Below, in pieces: positions 19,164-27,211 of a stretch of 64,000 bases of DNA. The stretch's first letter is position 1; each line of letters opens with the position of its first letter. Made by a program: the position numbers and the translations under genes. The notes below the pieces were generated by a model. The model worked only from the letters and a program-made list of their open reading frames with translations. It was not told where the DNA came from and searched no databases. Origin of the DNA: JAUMBM01 sp964441755 (lineage in GTDB: Bacteria > Bacteroidota > Bacteroidia > Chitinophagales > Saprospiraceae); the NCBI GenBank assembly GCA_964441755.1, contig CAYTVG010000018.1:1-64000 (forward strand), in the 5' to 3' direction.

Positions 19164-20024
19164 ATGAAAAGCTTATTGTTCTTATTTCTATTGTTCGTTT
19201 CCTGTTGGTTATCCGCCCAGGAACTTGAGTACGGCCTGGCGTCTGTTTGTCCTGATGATTTTCACGGTCGCCCCACAGCCTACGGAGATATCTATGACAA
19301 GAGTAAGCTCACCTGTTCACACAAAATCCATCCCTACGGCACAATGCTGAAAGTCAGGCGAATGGATAATGGTCAATCTGTGACGGTTAAGGTAATAGAT
19401 CAGGGGCCTTTTATTTCAGGCACAATTGTAGAAGTATCCCGACAGGCGGCTCAGGTGCTGGGCATTCGGGCGGGGCAGCGAGCCATAGAAGTGAGTATTC
19501 AGGTCATAGGGAGGGGAGGAGCTGGTCCCCAAAACAGAGAGATTGCCCGTCCTGCTTCACCAGCCCCTTCTCCCAAAGTCAGCTCTTCCCCTGCCACCAA
19601 TGAACGACAGGCTGCATCGGCAGAGAAAGATATTTCTGATAATCGCGCAGCTGCCTCCGGAGGAGAGGATGGTAATACCTTTGTTCGGCCAGGTCCGAAT
19701 CGACGAAATCTTGTCGGTCCTGAGATTAATCCACATCGGGGTATATATAAAATCAGCATTGAGCGGCCAGAGGCAGGGGACTATGGGCTTCAGATGGGCA
19801 TATACAGTGGGTATGACAACGCCATGCGCCAGATAGCATTACTTCAGTCAAAAGGCTTTTCTAATATTCTGTTGAGCATACAGCCAGGGGATGACAATGA
19901 GCCCGTATTTAAGGTAATTCTTGGACCATTTATCAATGAAAAGGCTGCGCTGAGTATTCTTCAGAATATAAGGCAGCAGCACAGGCTCACTGCTTTTATG
20001 ATTCGGTTAAGTGAACTTCGCTAG
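19164..20024 (+). CDS. RlpA-like septal protein with SPOR domain
   Basis: 286 residues from ATG 19164, which begins a clear signal peptide (KSLLFLFLLFVSCWLSAQ). The double-psi beta-barrel RlpA domain spans about 20-120 with 'FHGRPTAYGDIYDKSKLTCSHKIHPYGTMLKV' and 'VIDQGPFISGTIVEVSRQAA'; the His and Asp that line the lytic transglycosylase site are there. A low-complexity linker (about 125-205) leads to a C-terminal SPOR domain (about 210-286), which binds denuded peptidoglycan at the division septum. The expected role is cleaving naked glycan strands during cell separation in the periplasm. It is convergent with the next lipoprotein gene, 19 bases between stops. Confidence 0.88.
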   Translation: MKSLLFLFLLFVSCWLSAQELEYGLASVCPDDFHGRPTAYGDIYDKSKLTCSHKIHPYGTMLKVRRMDNGQSVTVKVIDQGPFISGTIVEVSRQAAQVLGIRAGQRAIEVSIQVIGRGGAGPQNREIARPASPAPSPKVSSSPATNERQAASAEKDISDNRAAASGGEDGNTFVRPGPNRRNLVGPEINPHRGIYKISIERPEAGDYGLQMGIYSGYDNAMRQIALLQSKGFSNILLSIQPGDDNEPVFKVILGPFINEKAALSILQNIRQQHRLTAFMIRLSELR

Positions 20025-20043
20025 CAACCAATACGCTGTGAGG

Positions 20044-20679
20044 TTATTGGATAGTAACAGCTCCGGACACTCCCTCAAATCGTAAAATAGCCTCATTCCT
20101 GTCGATGACTTCGTAGGGAGTAGGTTGGTTGTGGAATTTCACTTCTGCCTCTCGTCCTGATTCTCCTTTTGCGTTAAAGCAAATCTGATAGAGCGTACTT
20201 CCGGGGGAGACGCTAACGCCTTTGAGGTTGTCGTCAATCCAGGCAGCAGTTAGCATACCTTGCGCTGCCTGTCTGCTACCAAAATCATTATTATCCAAAC
20301 TGCCAAGTTTGAAATTTTTTACAGTCTGATATTCCAATAAAGCGGGATCCCAATGGATAGAATATTGCATGCCAATCAACTGATCGAAACCATTGGCCGT
20401 GACATCCAGGCATACCTGGCTGTTTCGGGCAACGCTTGCCCTGCCGATGGTCAGCTGTAGCGTGCGGCTGGTGGTCGTTGGTGTTTGACCGGCAGCAGGT
20501 ACTGCATCGTTTAGTTGATCGATTGAAGGCCTGCCGATAGTTTCTGAAGGGATTTTATCCTCAGCCATCTGACGGGCTGCCAAGATGGCGGCAGCTTGTT
20601 TTTCCGTAGGTTCCTGTTTGCAGGCCGACAGCAAGACGGCGGCGGCAGCTATCCAAAAAAATAATGTTCGGTTCATCAA
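20044..20679 (-). CDS. lipoprotein with a single cohesin-like domain
   Basis: 211 residues. Signal peptide with lipobox 'LLSACKQEP' puts lipidation at Cys20. A flexible stretch follows, and from about residue 75 a cohesin-type beta-sandwich: 'GRASVARNSQVCLDVTANGF..LIGMQYSIHWDPALLEYQTV', 'GMLTAAWIDD' and 'GSTLYQICFNAKGE'. In clostridia this fold binds dockerins; in Saprospiria-like genomes the fold is common in surface proteins and its binding partner is generally unknown. It should be an envelope-anchored binding module. It is divergent from the OmpA-like lipoprotein gene. Confidence 0.7.
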   Translation of the reverse strand: MMNRTLFFWIAAAAVLLSACKQEPTEKQAAAILAARQMAEDKIPSETIGRPSIDQLNDAVPAAGQTPTTTSRTLQLTIGRASVARNSQVCLDVTANGFDQLIGMQYSIHWDPALLEYQTVKNFKLGSLDNNDFGSRQAAQGMLTAAWIDDNLKGVSVSPGSTLYQICFNAKGESGREAEVKFHNQPTPYEVIDRNEAILRFEGVSGAVTIQ

Positions 20680-20693
20680 GCTCGTTTTTTTTG

Positions 20694-20701
20694 CAAAAAT
20701 A
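20694..20701 (-). promoter_or_regulatory. minus-7 box of the cohesin lipoprotein gene
   Basis: Minus strand TATTTTTG, 14 bases before the start codon; no minus-33 element seen, and the very short leader makes the call tentative. Confidence 0.3.
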
Positions 20702-20828
20702 GTAGTAATTTGCGTTAATTAAGGACTGTATGTAGTATTCGTTTGGTTTATACAGCCGCTGCGGTAAAAAGGTTTAAGCCGCAGTTGTCAGGGAACTGCA
20801 GTTCACACACAATTTATTACTTGAACCT

Positions 20829-21932
20829 ATGACACGAGTATTTATTTTTTGCTTTTCTTTTCTGCTTACGGGTTGTATAAGTATGCAACGTTACAGCCAA
20901 GTGGAGCAGGATATGTTATTGTATAAGAAAGAAGCACTTCTGCTCGACAGTCTTCGTGCTGAGAATATAAACCTGCAGGAAGAGCTTGATGCAACCGCCC
21001 GTGATCTCAGGCAAGCCAACAGAGAGCTGGAGTCATTAATCGGGCTGAATGCCAACCTGAACGCCAATTACGAGGGGCTGCTCGACCGTTGTAATCAGGA
21101 CAGAGCCGACCTTGAGCAGGCACTCTACCTGTCAGGCCTTGAAATTGCGACACTCCGCGATTCGATGGTTCGTTACAGCCAAACAAGCAATTATAGCAAC
21201 GGGCGGATTTACGAAGGATATCCGGAGTCTCCTTCCGGCACCAACTATCCCGCGACCACTTATCAAGAACAGGGAGCCCGTACAGATTACAGGACATCGG
21301 GCAATGTACAATCAAAGGATGAATGGTATGCCGGGTCATTTCCCAATATGAATTATCCCCCCTCCGGCCAGTCACAGGGAGCGTATCCGGGCTATGCGCC
21401 CTCTGCTAACACGCAGCCTATTACGGGTGTGACTTCTGCAACAACCGCAGCAATCGGTGTGGAGCAAAAACTAGCTGGTATGCGTTTGCGACGTTCTGAA
21501 CTGGCAAAAGCACTGCAGACTGAGTTGAGTGGATTTGCAGAGACGGATGTACTCATTACGGATGCAGAAGGCAGGGTAGTTCTCTCTCTCTTATCTCCGG
21601 TCATTCTGCCTTACGGCGAGCAACAGCTAACCAATATTGCCCGCCGGGTAAGTGCTATTATACAGCGGTATGAAGACTTTATGGTTTCTGTGGAAGGTTA
21701 CAGTCCTCTTTTGATGGAATATGCCGGCGATCTTAGGCAAAGCACTGCTCAGGCCATACGGGTGTCTTCACTGCTTGCTGCCTACGGCACAGATCCTATT
21801 GAACTGGCTGCATTAGGGTATGTGACGCCCAAGGGTGAAGATGAGTCCTATTATCAGACATCCGATCCCGGTCGATTGCAGCGGGTCGATATCGTATTCA
21901 CACCCTATTGGTTTGATTTGTTTGAACCTTAG
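20829..21932 (+). CDS. lipoprotein with coiled coil and OmpA-like C-terminal domain
   Basis: 367 residues. Lipobox 'FLLTGCISM' gives Cys16. Residues about 25-115 are a heptad-rich coiled coil (ELDATARDLRQANRELESL). Residues 118-205 are a Tyr/Pro/Ser/Gly-rich linker. The C-terminal part (about 225-360) resembles the OmpA/MotB peptidoglycan-binding fold ('VILPYGEQQLTNIARRVSAIIQRYEDFMVSVEGYSPL', 'LAALGYVTP', 'RLQRVDIVFTPYWFDLFEP'), though the usual NxxLSxxRA core appears only as 'LRQSTAQAIRVSSLL'. A periplasmic protein tethering the membrane to the wall is the likely role. It is convergent with no gene; a long inverted repeat follows its stop. Confidence 0.65.
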   Translation: MTRVFIFCFSFLLTGCISMQRYSQVEQDMLLYKKEALLLDSLRAENINLQEELDATARDLRQANRELESLIGLNANLNANYEGLLDRCNQDRADLEQALYLSGLEIATLRDSMVRYSQTSNYSNGRIYEGYPESPSGTNYPATTYQEQGARTDYRTSGNVQSKDEWYAGSFPNMNYPPSGQSQGAYPGYAPSANTQPITGVTSATTAAIGVEQKLAGMRLRRSELAKALQTELSGFAETDVLITDAEGRVVLSLLSPVILPYGEQQLTNIARRVSAIIQRYEDFMVSVEGYSPLLMEYAGDLRQSTAQAIRVSSLLAAYGTDPIELAALGYVTPKGEDESYYQTSDPGRLQRVDIVFTPYWFDLFEP

Positions 21933-21953
21933 CGCGTATTTGAGATTTTCTCA

Positions 21954-22018
21954 CCAGGGTTCAACTTTTTTTATTTATAGCGCGTTGACCGTCATCCCTT
22001 GAAAACGCAAAACCCTGG
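21954..22018. repeat. long-range inverted repeat after the OmpA-like gene
   Basis: CCAGGGTT (21954-21961) and AACCCTGG (22011-22018) are perfect inverted arms; inside, GCGTT (21982-21986) and AACGC (22004-22008) can also pair. The 284-base gap to the next gene otherwise holds nothing recognisable. Confidence 0.4.
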
Positions 22019-22216
22019 GGGGGAATCTCGTTGTTTATGGTTGAAATAAATTCCTGAATACACTTTGGGAACAGTTTTGCGGGAGGAATTCTGCTCATAT
22101 TCTGTAAGGTAATCATCGGGTATATCGTTTGAATACTGTCAATGTACAAGGCAGTATACTTACAGGCAACCTTAGTTCGTTGAAGGGAGGAATACGATAA
22201 CAACTCTTAGGATTAG

Positions 22217-23395
22217 GTGAATAGAATTATTCTTTTGCTGGCAGCGGTATCTTCGTGGGCGGTTATTTTATCTGCACAAACGTGTATATGGCCGCCTAGT
22301 CCGCTGCAGACTTTTCCTGCAGACAGTGTATTTGGGCAGATTGAGATCCCGGTGGTTGTACATGTTGTGTGGCGGCAGGGGCAGGAAAATATCAGTGATG
22401 CTCAAATTCAGTCCCAGATTGACGCACTCAACAGGGATTTCAGCGGGATGAATAGCGATCGCCAGCAAGTGGTGCAGCCCATTTTCCGACAATTAATGGC
22501 AAATACAGAGATTGTCTTTCGGTTGGCTGACAAAGACCCGGAGGGGCAAGCCAGTAATGGTATTGTTCGACGTCAAACTTCTATTGCAGCTATTGCAACC
22601 GCTTATGCAGGAGATGGGCGTCGCAGTGTATGTTATGAAGAGTTGGGTGGTAGTGATGCCTGGCCAGGGGAATGTTACCTCAATATTTGGGTTGCTGCTT
22701 TTCCGGCAGGCCTGGCCGGTCAGGCAAGCCAGCCCGGACAGTCGTCACCAGCAGAAGACGGAATTTTTATTGCCCCTTCGCGATTTGGGCAAACAGGCAC
22801 AGTGTCTCCTCCTTACCATCTCGGACGGACTGCTACGCACGAACTCGGGCATTACTTCAACCTGCTTCATCTTTGGGGGGAGGGTATCGTGGCGAGTTGT
22901 GAAGGTGACGATGGTGTAGGGGATACACCTTGTCAAAGTTTATCCTATTTAGGAATGTGCCCTCAGGGGGCAGGGTTTACCTGTGGTACGCCCGATATGA
23001 CTCAAAATTTCATGTCGCTAAGTGAGGATGCCTGCTTGCTCTTTTTTACGCAGGGACAAAAGATGCGTATGCGACAAGCGATAGCACAATGGCGGCCCGG
23101 ATTTTTGCCGGGCAGTAGTTGTCTTGTTAGTCAAACTGCTGAAAACGGATATATGATTGATGACCCGTTGCGTGAATGCAGATTGCAGGCGCGGTCTTTA
23201 CGACTGGTATTGGAACTGCAACAACGGTGGGAGGTACGGCTTTGGGCAATTCACGGCCAGCTGGCAGGCAGTTGGGAAGGGAATGGAGCAGTGACTGAGT
23301 TTTACGCCTTACCACAGCTGAAAGCGGGCTTGTATGTTCTGCAACTAAGGGTCGCGGGGAATATTTATACCAAAAAGCTTATATTTGTAGAATGA
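22217..23395 (+). CDS. M43-family (pappalysin-like) secreted zinc metalloprotease, T9SS substrate
   Basis: 392 residues from a GTG start. Signal peptide (about 1-20, ending VILSAQ). The catalytic domain has 'IEIPVVVHVVW' near 45 and the zinc motif 'TATHELGHYFNLLHLWG' from about 206; the His ligands and Glu are intact, and Asn stands where the classic HExxHxxGxxH motif has Gly. 'DDGVGDTPCQS' and the Met-turn 'QNFMSLSEDACLLFFTQGQKMRMR' follow, as in M43B proteins. The last 75 residues resemble a type A T9SS sorting domain ending 'LKAGLYVLQLRVAGNIYTKKLIFVE'. It should be exported and attached or released at the cell surface. Confidence 0.88.
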   Translation: MNRIILLLAAVSSWAVILSAQTCIWPPSPLQTFPADSVFGQIEIPVVVHVVWRQGQENISDAQIQSQIDALNRDFSGMNSDRQQVVQPIFRQLMANTEIVFRLADKDPEGQASNGIVRRQTSIAAIATAYAGDGRRSVCYEELGGSDAWPGECYLNIWVAAFPAGLAGQASQPGQSSPAEDGIFIAPSRFGQTGTVSPPYHLGRTATHELGHYFNLLHLWGEGIVASCEGDDGVGDTPCQSLSYLGMCPQGAGFTCGTPDMTQNFMSLSEDACLLFFTQGQKMRMRQAIAQWRPGFLPGSSCLVSQTAENGYMIDDPLRECRLQARSLRLVLELQQRWEVRLWAIHGQLAGSWEGNGAVTEFYALPQLKAGLYVLQLRVAGNIYTKKLIFVE

Positions 23396-23527
23396 TGAGT
23401 GGCCTTGGTCTATTGATCTTTGCGCGATTCATGCCTATAAACCGGCGATCTGACACACTCTCTTTGGCATGATTAACCCGATTTGTTTAACCTTGCGTTA
23501 TTGCTCCAAGTATCATACACACAACAC

Positions 23528-24262
23528 ATGAAAGTAACCAATAAACCATTGATTTTCCTGTTATCGCTCAGCGCCTTCTTTTCAATTGTTGGCTGCAAGC
23601 TCGGTACGGCTCTGCCTGAAAAAGCAGCGGTTATGCGCGTACAGTTGCGCAAAGATGCCTGCTTTGGAGAGTGTCCGGTGTTCACACTCACTATTTATTC
23701 CACGGGCAGGGCTACGTATGAGGGAGAGCACTATACGCCTCTGACAGGGCTTTACGAATCTCAACTTACCGATGGCCAGTACAAATCGCTCATAATGGCT
23801 TTTGAGGATGCTGAGCTGTTTGATCTTCCAAGCCTCTATAAAAGTGAGATACCCGATTTGCCGGTAGTTACGCTCCGGTATGTGAATGAGGGAGGAGAGA
23901 TGAAGGAAATTATGGGACGTGAGAACAGGCCAGAAATTGTCATGGAGCTTGAAAGAGTATTAGATGCACTGATTGATGAAATCAGCTGGAAGCAGGTCAT
24001 TTCAAAAGATACTGGTCTGCCTGTAGGCACCATAACCAACCAGATTATCGTTGAATTGGCACCGGATATTGATCCTCAGGTATGGAAGCAGGGGTACGCC
24101 AAGCAACAACTCGAAATACTGGAGCAATTAGCCCCTAACCAGCCCATTTGGTTGATAACATTTGATGAAAACAAAATGACAGGCACTGAGCTGCTCGCTT
24201 TTTTGCGAAAAGATCCCAATGTATTCAGGGCTGAATTTAATAAGGAGGTGCGGGGAAGGTGA
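23528..24262 (+). CDS. DUF6438-containing lipoprotein
   Basis: 244 residues from ATG 23528; the frame is open from 23483, but 23528 begins the signal peptide with lipobox 'FSIVGCKLG'. Residues about 35-165 match DUF6438: 'LRKDACFGECPVFTLTIYSTGRATYEGEHYTPLTGLYESQL', with the C.G.CP motif, and 'DLPVVTLRYVNEG'. The C-terminal 80 residues are a second, unrecognised segment. Function unknown; probably an envelope lipoprotein. Confidence 0.7.
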   Translation: MKVTNKPLIFLLSLSAFFSIVGCKLGTALPEKAAVMRVQLRKDACFGECPVFTLTIYSTGRATYEGEHYTPLTGLYESQLTDGQYKSLIMAFEDAELFDLPSLYKSEIPDLPVVTLRYVNEGGEMKEIMGRENRPEIVMELERVLDALIDEISWKQVISKDTGLPVGTITNQIIVELAPDIDPQVWKQGYAKQQLEILEQLAPNQPIWLITFDENKMTGTELLAFLRKDPNVFRAEFNKEVRGR

Positions 24263-24352
24263 ATGGGCTTATGAGCCCGGAGCAGGCTGTTGGCACTGTT
24301 GTACCCGTATTGATCAGGTTTATTAACCGTAATAATCAGAAAAAACTGAGCA

Positions 24353-24769
24353 GTGTATAGTATTGATTACTCAAAACGCGTCCGCTATGGAGAAACTGAC
24401 CAAATGGGTTATTTGTACCATGGGGTATATGCGCAGTATTACGAGATTGGTCGTGTGGAAATGCTCAGAAGTCTTGGTGTTACCTACCGGGACATGGAAG
24501 AAGCGCATGGCATACTAATGCCGGTCATGAGTCTGCAGATGCGTTTTGTACGGCCTGCCTTGTATGATCAGTTATTGACCATTCGTACAACTTTGCGCAC
24601 ACTACCTGTAGATACGATAACCTTTTATGTTGACATTTACAATGAAGACAGAAAGCTGGTGAGTGGTGGGTCTGTACGGCTCTGTTTTATTGATCGGGAG
24701 ACGCGCAAAACCATAGCAGTGCCGCCCTATTTAGTGGATATTCTACGGCCATTCTTTCATGAAGCATAA
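24353..24769 (+). CDS. YbgC/FadM-like acyl-CoA thioesterase
   Basis: 138 residues, GTG start. The 4HBT hot-dog fold is recognised by 'KRVRYGETDQMGYLYHGVYAQYYEIGRVEMLR', including the Asp of the (E)TDxxG(H/Y)xxH motif, and 'FVRPALYDQLLTIRTTL'. It hydrolyses acyl-CoA thioesters in the cytosol. Its last 11 bases overlap the start of the YihY-type gene, so the two are translationally coupled. Confidence 0.88.
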   Translation: MYSIDYSKRVRYGETDQMGYLYHGVYAQYYEIGRVEMLRSLGVTYRDMEEAHGILMPVMSLQMRFVRPALYDQLLTIRTTLRTLPVDTITFYVDIYNEDRKLVSGGSVRLCFIDRETRKTIAVPPYLVDILRPFFHEA

Positions 24770-25790
24770 CTACTTTGATACAGCCCATTGGAAGCGGAGG
24801 TTTTGGAGCCTGCCGGTTGTAGTGAGAAGTATAGAGTGGAGTAAAACCCATTCATTACCGGGGTTTTTCAACGTACCTATCTATGATGTAGTTGTTTTTG
24901 TCTACGATGAATCGCGGAAATTTGACCTGTTTACGCGTGCCAATAGTATTGCGTTCAGCTTTTTCATGTCACTATTTCCGACCATTCTCATGTTTTTCAC
25001 TGTGTTGCCGTTTGTGCTAGGGTTTGTGGCCGATTTTTGGCCTGAGTTTGGCAATTTCAACCAAATTTTAGAGGATGAAATCCATCGGGTTATGCCGGGA
25101 CAAGCGGGAGATATTTTATTTTCTTATATCTATGATATTGTCAACGAGCCAAGGATAGGCCTGTTGTCATTTGGTTTTGTGCTGACGGTTTATTTCAGTT
25201 CAAACGGCATGCTTGCGATGATGCAAAGCTTTGAAAAATCGTATCACAACGTAACCTTCAAACAGCGTTCGGAGTTAAAAAAGCGATTCATTGCCATTGG
25301 GCTCACGGGGGTGTTAGGGATGATGGTAGTAGCATCGGTGATTCTGGTAATTTTGGGCAACCAGTTGCTGTATTGGTTGAGTGAGTATATATTGTTGTCC
25401 GGGCTTAGCCTAAGCGGTGTGGATATGCTACGCTGGATCGTGATTATCATCTTTTACTATTTTTGTATTGCGTTCTTATATCGCTATGGTGCAGCAACTT
25501 ATCGCCGGTTTTCGTTTTTTTCACCAGGGACTACGCTGGCTACCCTGCTTTGTATTTTATCTTCCTGGGCATTTTCATTTTACATTGACGAATTCAACCG
25601 GTATGACAGTTACGCCAAATTTTACGGTTCGATTACCACCATCATCATTGTGATGCTGTGGATACAAATCAATGCGTTGGTCCTATTGATTGGTTTTGAA
25701 CTAAACGCCAGTATCGCTGTCAACAGTGACCGATTGCGGGCTATTCTGAATATGCGGCATAAGCCTGCTGACGAACAGGGAGAAGTGTAA
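24759..25790 (+). CDS. YihY/BrkB-family inner membrane protein
   Basis: 343 residues with about six membrane segments between residues 65 and 320. 'FTRANSIAFSFFMSLFPTILMFFTVLPFV' and 'YGAATYRRFSFFSPGTTLATLLCILSSWAFSFYIDEFNRYDSYAKFYGSI' are the family signature. Members were once called ribonuclease BN in error; the true role is unknown, with transport of lipid-like substrates suggested for some. It overlaps the preceding thioesterase gene by 11 bases. Confidence 0.85.
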   Translation: MKHNYFDTAHWKRRFWSLPVVVRSIEWSKTHSLPGFFNVPIYDVVVFVYDESRKFDLFTRANSIAFSFFMSLFPTILMFFTVLPFVLGFVADFWPEFGNFNQILEDEIHRVMPGQAGDILFSYIYDIVNEPRIGLLSFGFVLTVYFSSNGMLAMMQSFEKSYHNVTFKQRSELKKRFIAIGLTGVLGMMVVASVILVILGNQLLYWLSEYILLSGLSLSGVDMLRWIVIIIFYYFCIAFLYRYGAATYRRFSFFSPGTTLATLLCILSSWAFSFYIDEFNRYDSYAKFYGSITTIIIVMLWIQINALVLLIGFELNASIAVNSDRLRAILNMRHKPADEQGEV

Positions 25791-25882
25791 AAAAATTAGC
25801 AAGCAGTACGTTGGCCGGGTTGATATTGGCCGCAGCGATGAACACATGCTGAATCTGATCCGGCGATGTACTTTTTTGTTGA

Positions 25883-25914
25883 TTTTGCGCATTTTTAAAA
25901 AAAAAAGCGCAAAA
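25883..25914. repeat. poly-A/T hairpin between yihY-like and DUF3024 genes
   Basis: TTTTGCGC (25883-25890) and GCGCAAAA (25907-25914) are perfect arms around ATTTTT and ten A residues that can extend the pairing. It may act as a terminator for the upstream two-gene unit, but no U-tract follows on the plus strand. Confidence 0.45.
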
Positions 25915-26023
25915 GGGCTGAAAAAAAAACCGGCTACGGGAAAACATCTTTGAGGATCGGATAAAAAAATACCAATATATTCCTTTTGGAAATCAATTTC
26001 TTGTAAAGTATAAGCAATAAATC

Positions 26024-26371
26024 ATGGCAATTGATGAAATGCAGGCAGGAGAAATCATTGAAGAAATGGAGCGTTTTTTATCGAGGATAAGACCCCCGGA
26101 AGCTATTCGAAGCCAACTAGACATTGGGTATCGAATAGAAGATCAGAGTATCTTGGTTCTTGAGATCAGACCTCGCTGGGACAAGCCTGAGATACGTCTT
26201 GAAATGCCCATAGCGAAAGCTACCTTTGTGAAAGCCAGGAATCACTGGAAAGTATACTGGATGCGAGGAAATTTGAAATGGGAGAGCTATCCTCCCCAAC
26301 CTACAGTAAAACACTTAGCAGAATTCACTAAGCTTGTTGAGGAAGACGACCATTACTGTTTCTGGGGTTGA
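26024..26371 (+). CDS. DUF3024 family small protein
   Basis: 115 residues. 'IGYRIEDQSILVLEIRPRW', 'KATFVKARNHWKVYWMRGNLKWESYPP' and the closing 'EEDDHYCFWG' are DUF3024 marks, a small cytosolic family of unknown function. It stands alone between the yihY-like gene and the convergent infC. Confidence 0.8.
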   Translation: MAIDEMQAGEIIEEMERFLSRIRPPEAIRSQLDIGYRIEDQSILVLEIRPRWDKPEIRLEMPIAKATFVKARNHWKVYWMRGNLKWESYPPQPTVKHLAEFTKLVEEDDHYCFWG

Positions 26372-26506
26372 GATATACATTTCGCGGGTGTTAGCCAGCA
26401 GCAGTACATAAACAAGACAGATGCGAGACACAGGCACGGCTATTGTCTCGCATCAGCAGGAAGTGAATATATGTGTCGAAAGCAGCTTACAATTGCCAGG
26501 CGACAG

Positions 26507-27118
26507 TTATTTCTTTGGAGCAGCAGCCTTTTTGGGAGCGACCATAACGATCATTCGCCGTCCTTCGAGTTTTGGCAGTGACTCTGCAGCTCCAAGATCT
26601 TCAAGTTCTTTCAAGAAGCGGAGGAGAAGTAACTCACCGCGATCTTTGAATACGATGGCGCGCCCTTTGAACTGGACGTAAGCTTTGACTTTAGAGCCTT
26701 CATCCAAAAACATACGAGCATGTCTGACTTTGAATTCAAAGTCGTGATCATCAGTGTTAGGGCCAAATCGAATTTCTTTGATAACCGTTTTAGCCGCTTT
26801 TGCTTTGATTTCTTTTTCCTTCTTCTTTTTCTCGTAGAGAAACTTATTGAAGTCTGTAATTTTTACGACAGGAGGTTTGGCATTGGGGGATATTTCTACC
26901 AGATCGAGAGCCATTCGTTCAGCCCATTCACGGAGCTGACGGGTAGGATAGATACCTGATTCGACAGATTTACCAATCAGTTGCCCGAGTTCTTCCAGAT
27001 TTTCCCCTACCAGACGTGCTTCAGGGATTCGGATCATATCGTTGACCCGGAATTTATTTTTTTCTTCTTCGCGGGCGTCCCTACGGACATTTATTTGCGG
27101 TCTGTTTTGCTTAGCCAA
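26507..27118 (-). CDS. infC: translation initiation factor IF-3, non-ATG start
   Basis: About 203 residues if the TTG at 27118 ('LAKQNRPQINVRRDAREEE') is the start; the frame is open to a TTG at 27157, but that codon abuts the clpC terminator's U-tract. The first in-frame ATG falls inside the conserved 'FRVNDMIR' core, so initiation must be at a non-ATG codon, as known for infC, where a rare start allows IF-3 to control its own translation. Domains: IF3-N (to about 95, 'ERMALDLVEISPNAKPPVVKITDFNKFLY') and IF3-C ('VIKEIRFGPNTDDHDFEFKVRHARMFL..GSKVKAYVQFKGR'). rpmI and rplT, which normally follow, are absent; the next gene is on the other strand. Confidence 0.9.
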   Translation of the reverse strand: MAKQNRPQINVRRDAREEEKNKFRVNDMIRIPEARLVGENLEELGQLIGKSVESGIYPTRQLREWAERMALDLVEISPNAKPPVVKITDFNKFLYEKKKKEKEIKAKAAKTVIKEIRFGPNTDDHDFEFKVRHARMFLDEGSKVKAYVQFKGRAIVFKDRGELLLLRFLKELEDLGAAESLPKLEGRRMIVMVAPKKAAAPKK

Positions 27119-27165
27119 ACGAAATTTATTTAGTGACAGTTTACTTTGAGAATGCAAAAAAAAGA

Positions 27166-27206
27166 AAAAGCGCCGTCCTAAACATTATATGACGGCGCTT
27201 TTTTTT
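27166..27206 (-). terminator. terminator of clpC
   Basis: AGCGCCGTC (27169-27177) and GACGGCGCT (27191-27199) form a 9-bp stem, flanked by A-runs and T-runs on both sides, so it can work in both directions. Read leftward it ends clpC, directly upstream of infC. Confidence 0.85.
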
Positions 27207-27211
27207 GATAA

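Noticed and set aside
21961..22203. An 80-codon minus-strand frame between the OmpA-like and M43 genes
   Set aside because: No domain, no promoter, overlaps an inverted repeat; protein composition unconvincing.
24759..25790. YihY-type protein as ribonuclease BN
   Set aside because: That old assignment of the family was an error; the sequence is a multi-pass membrane protein.
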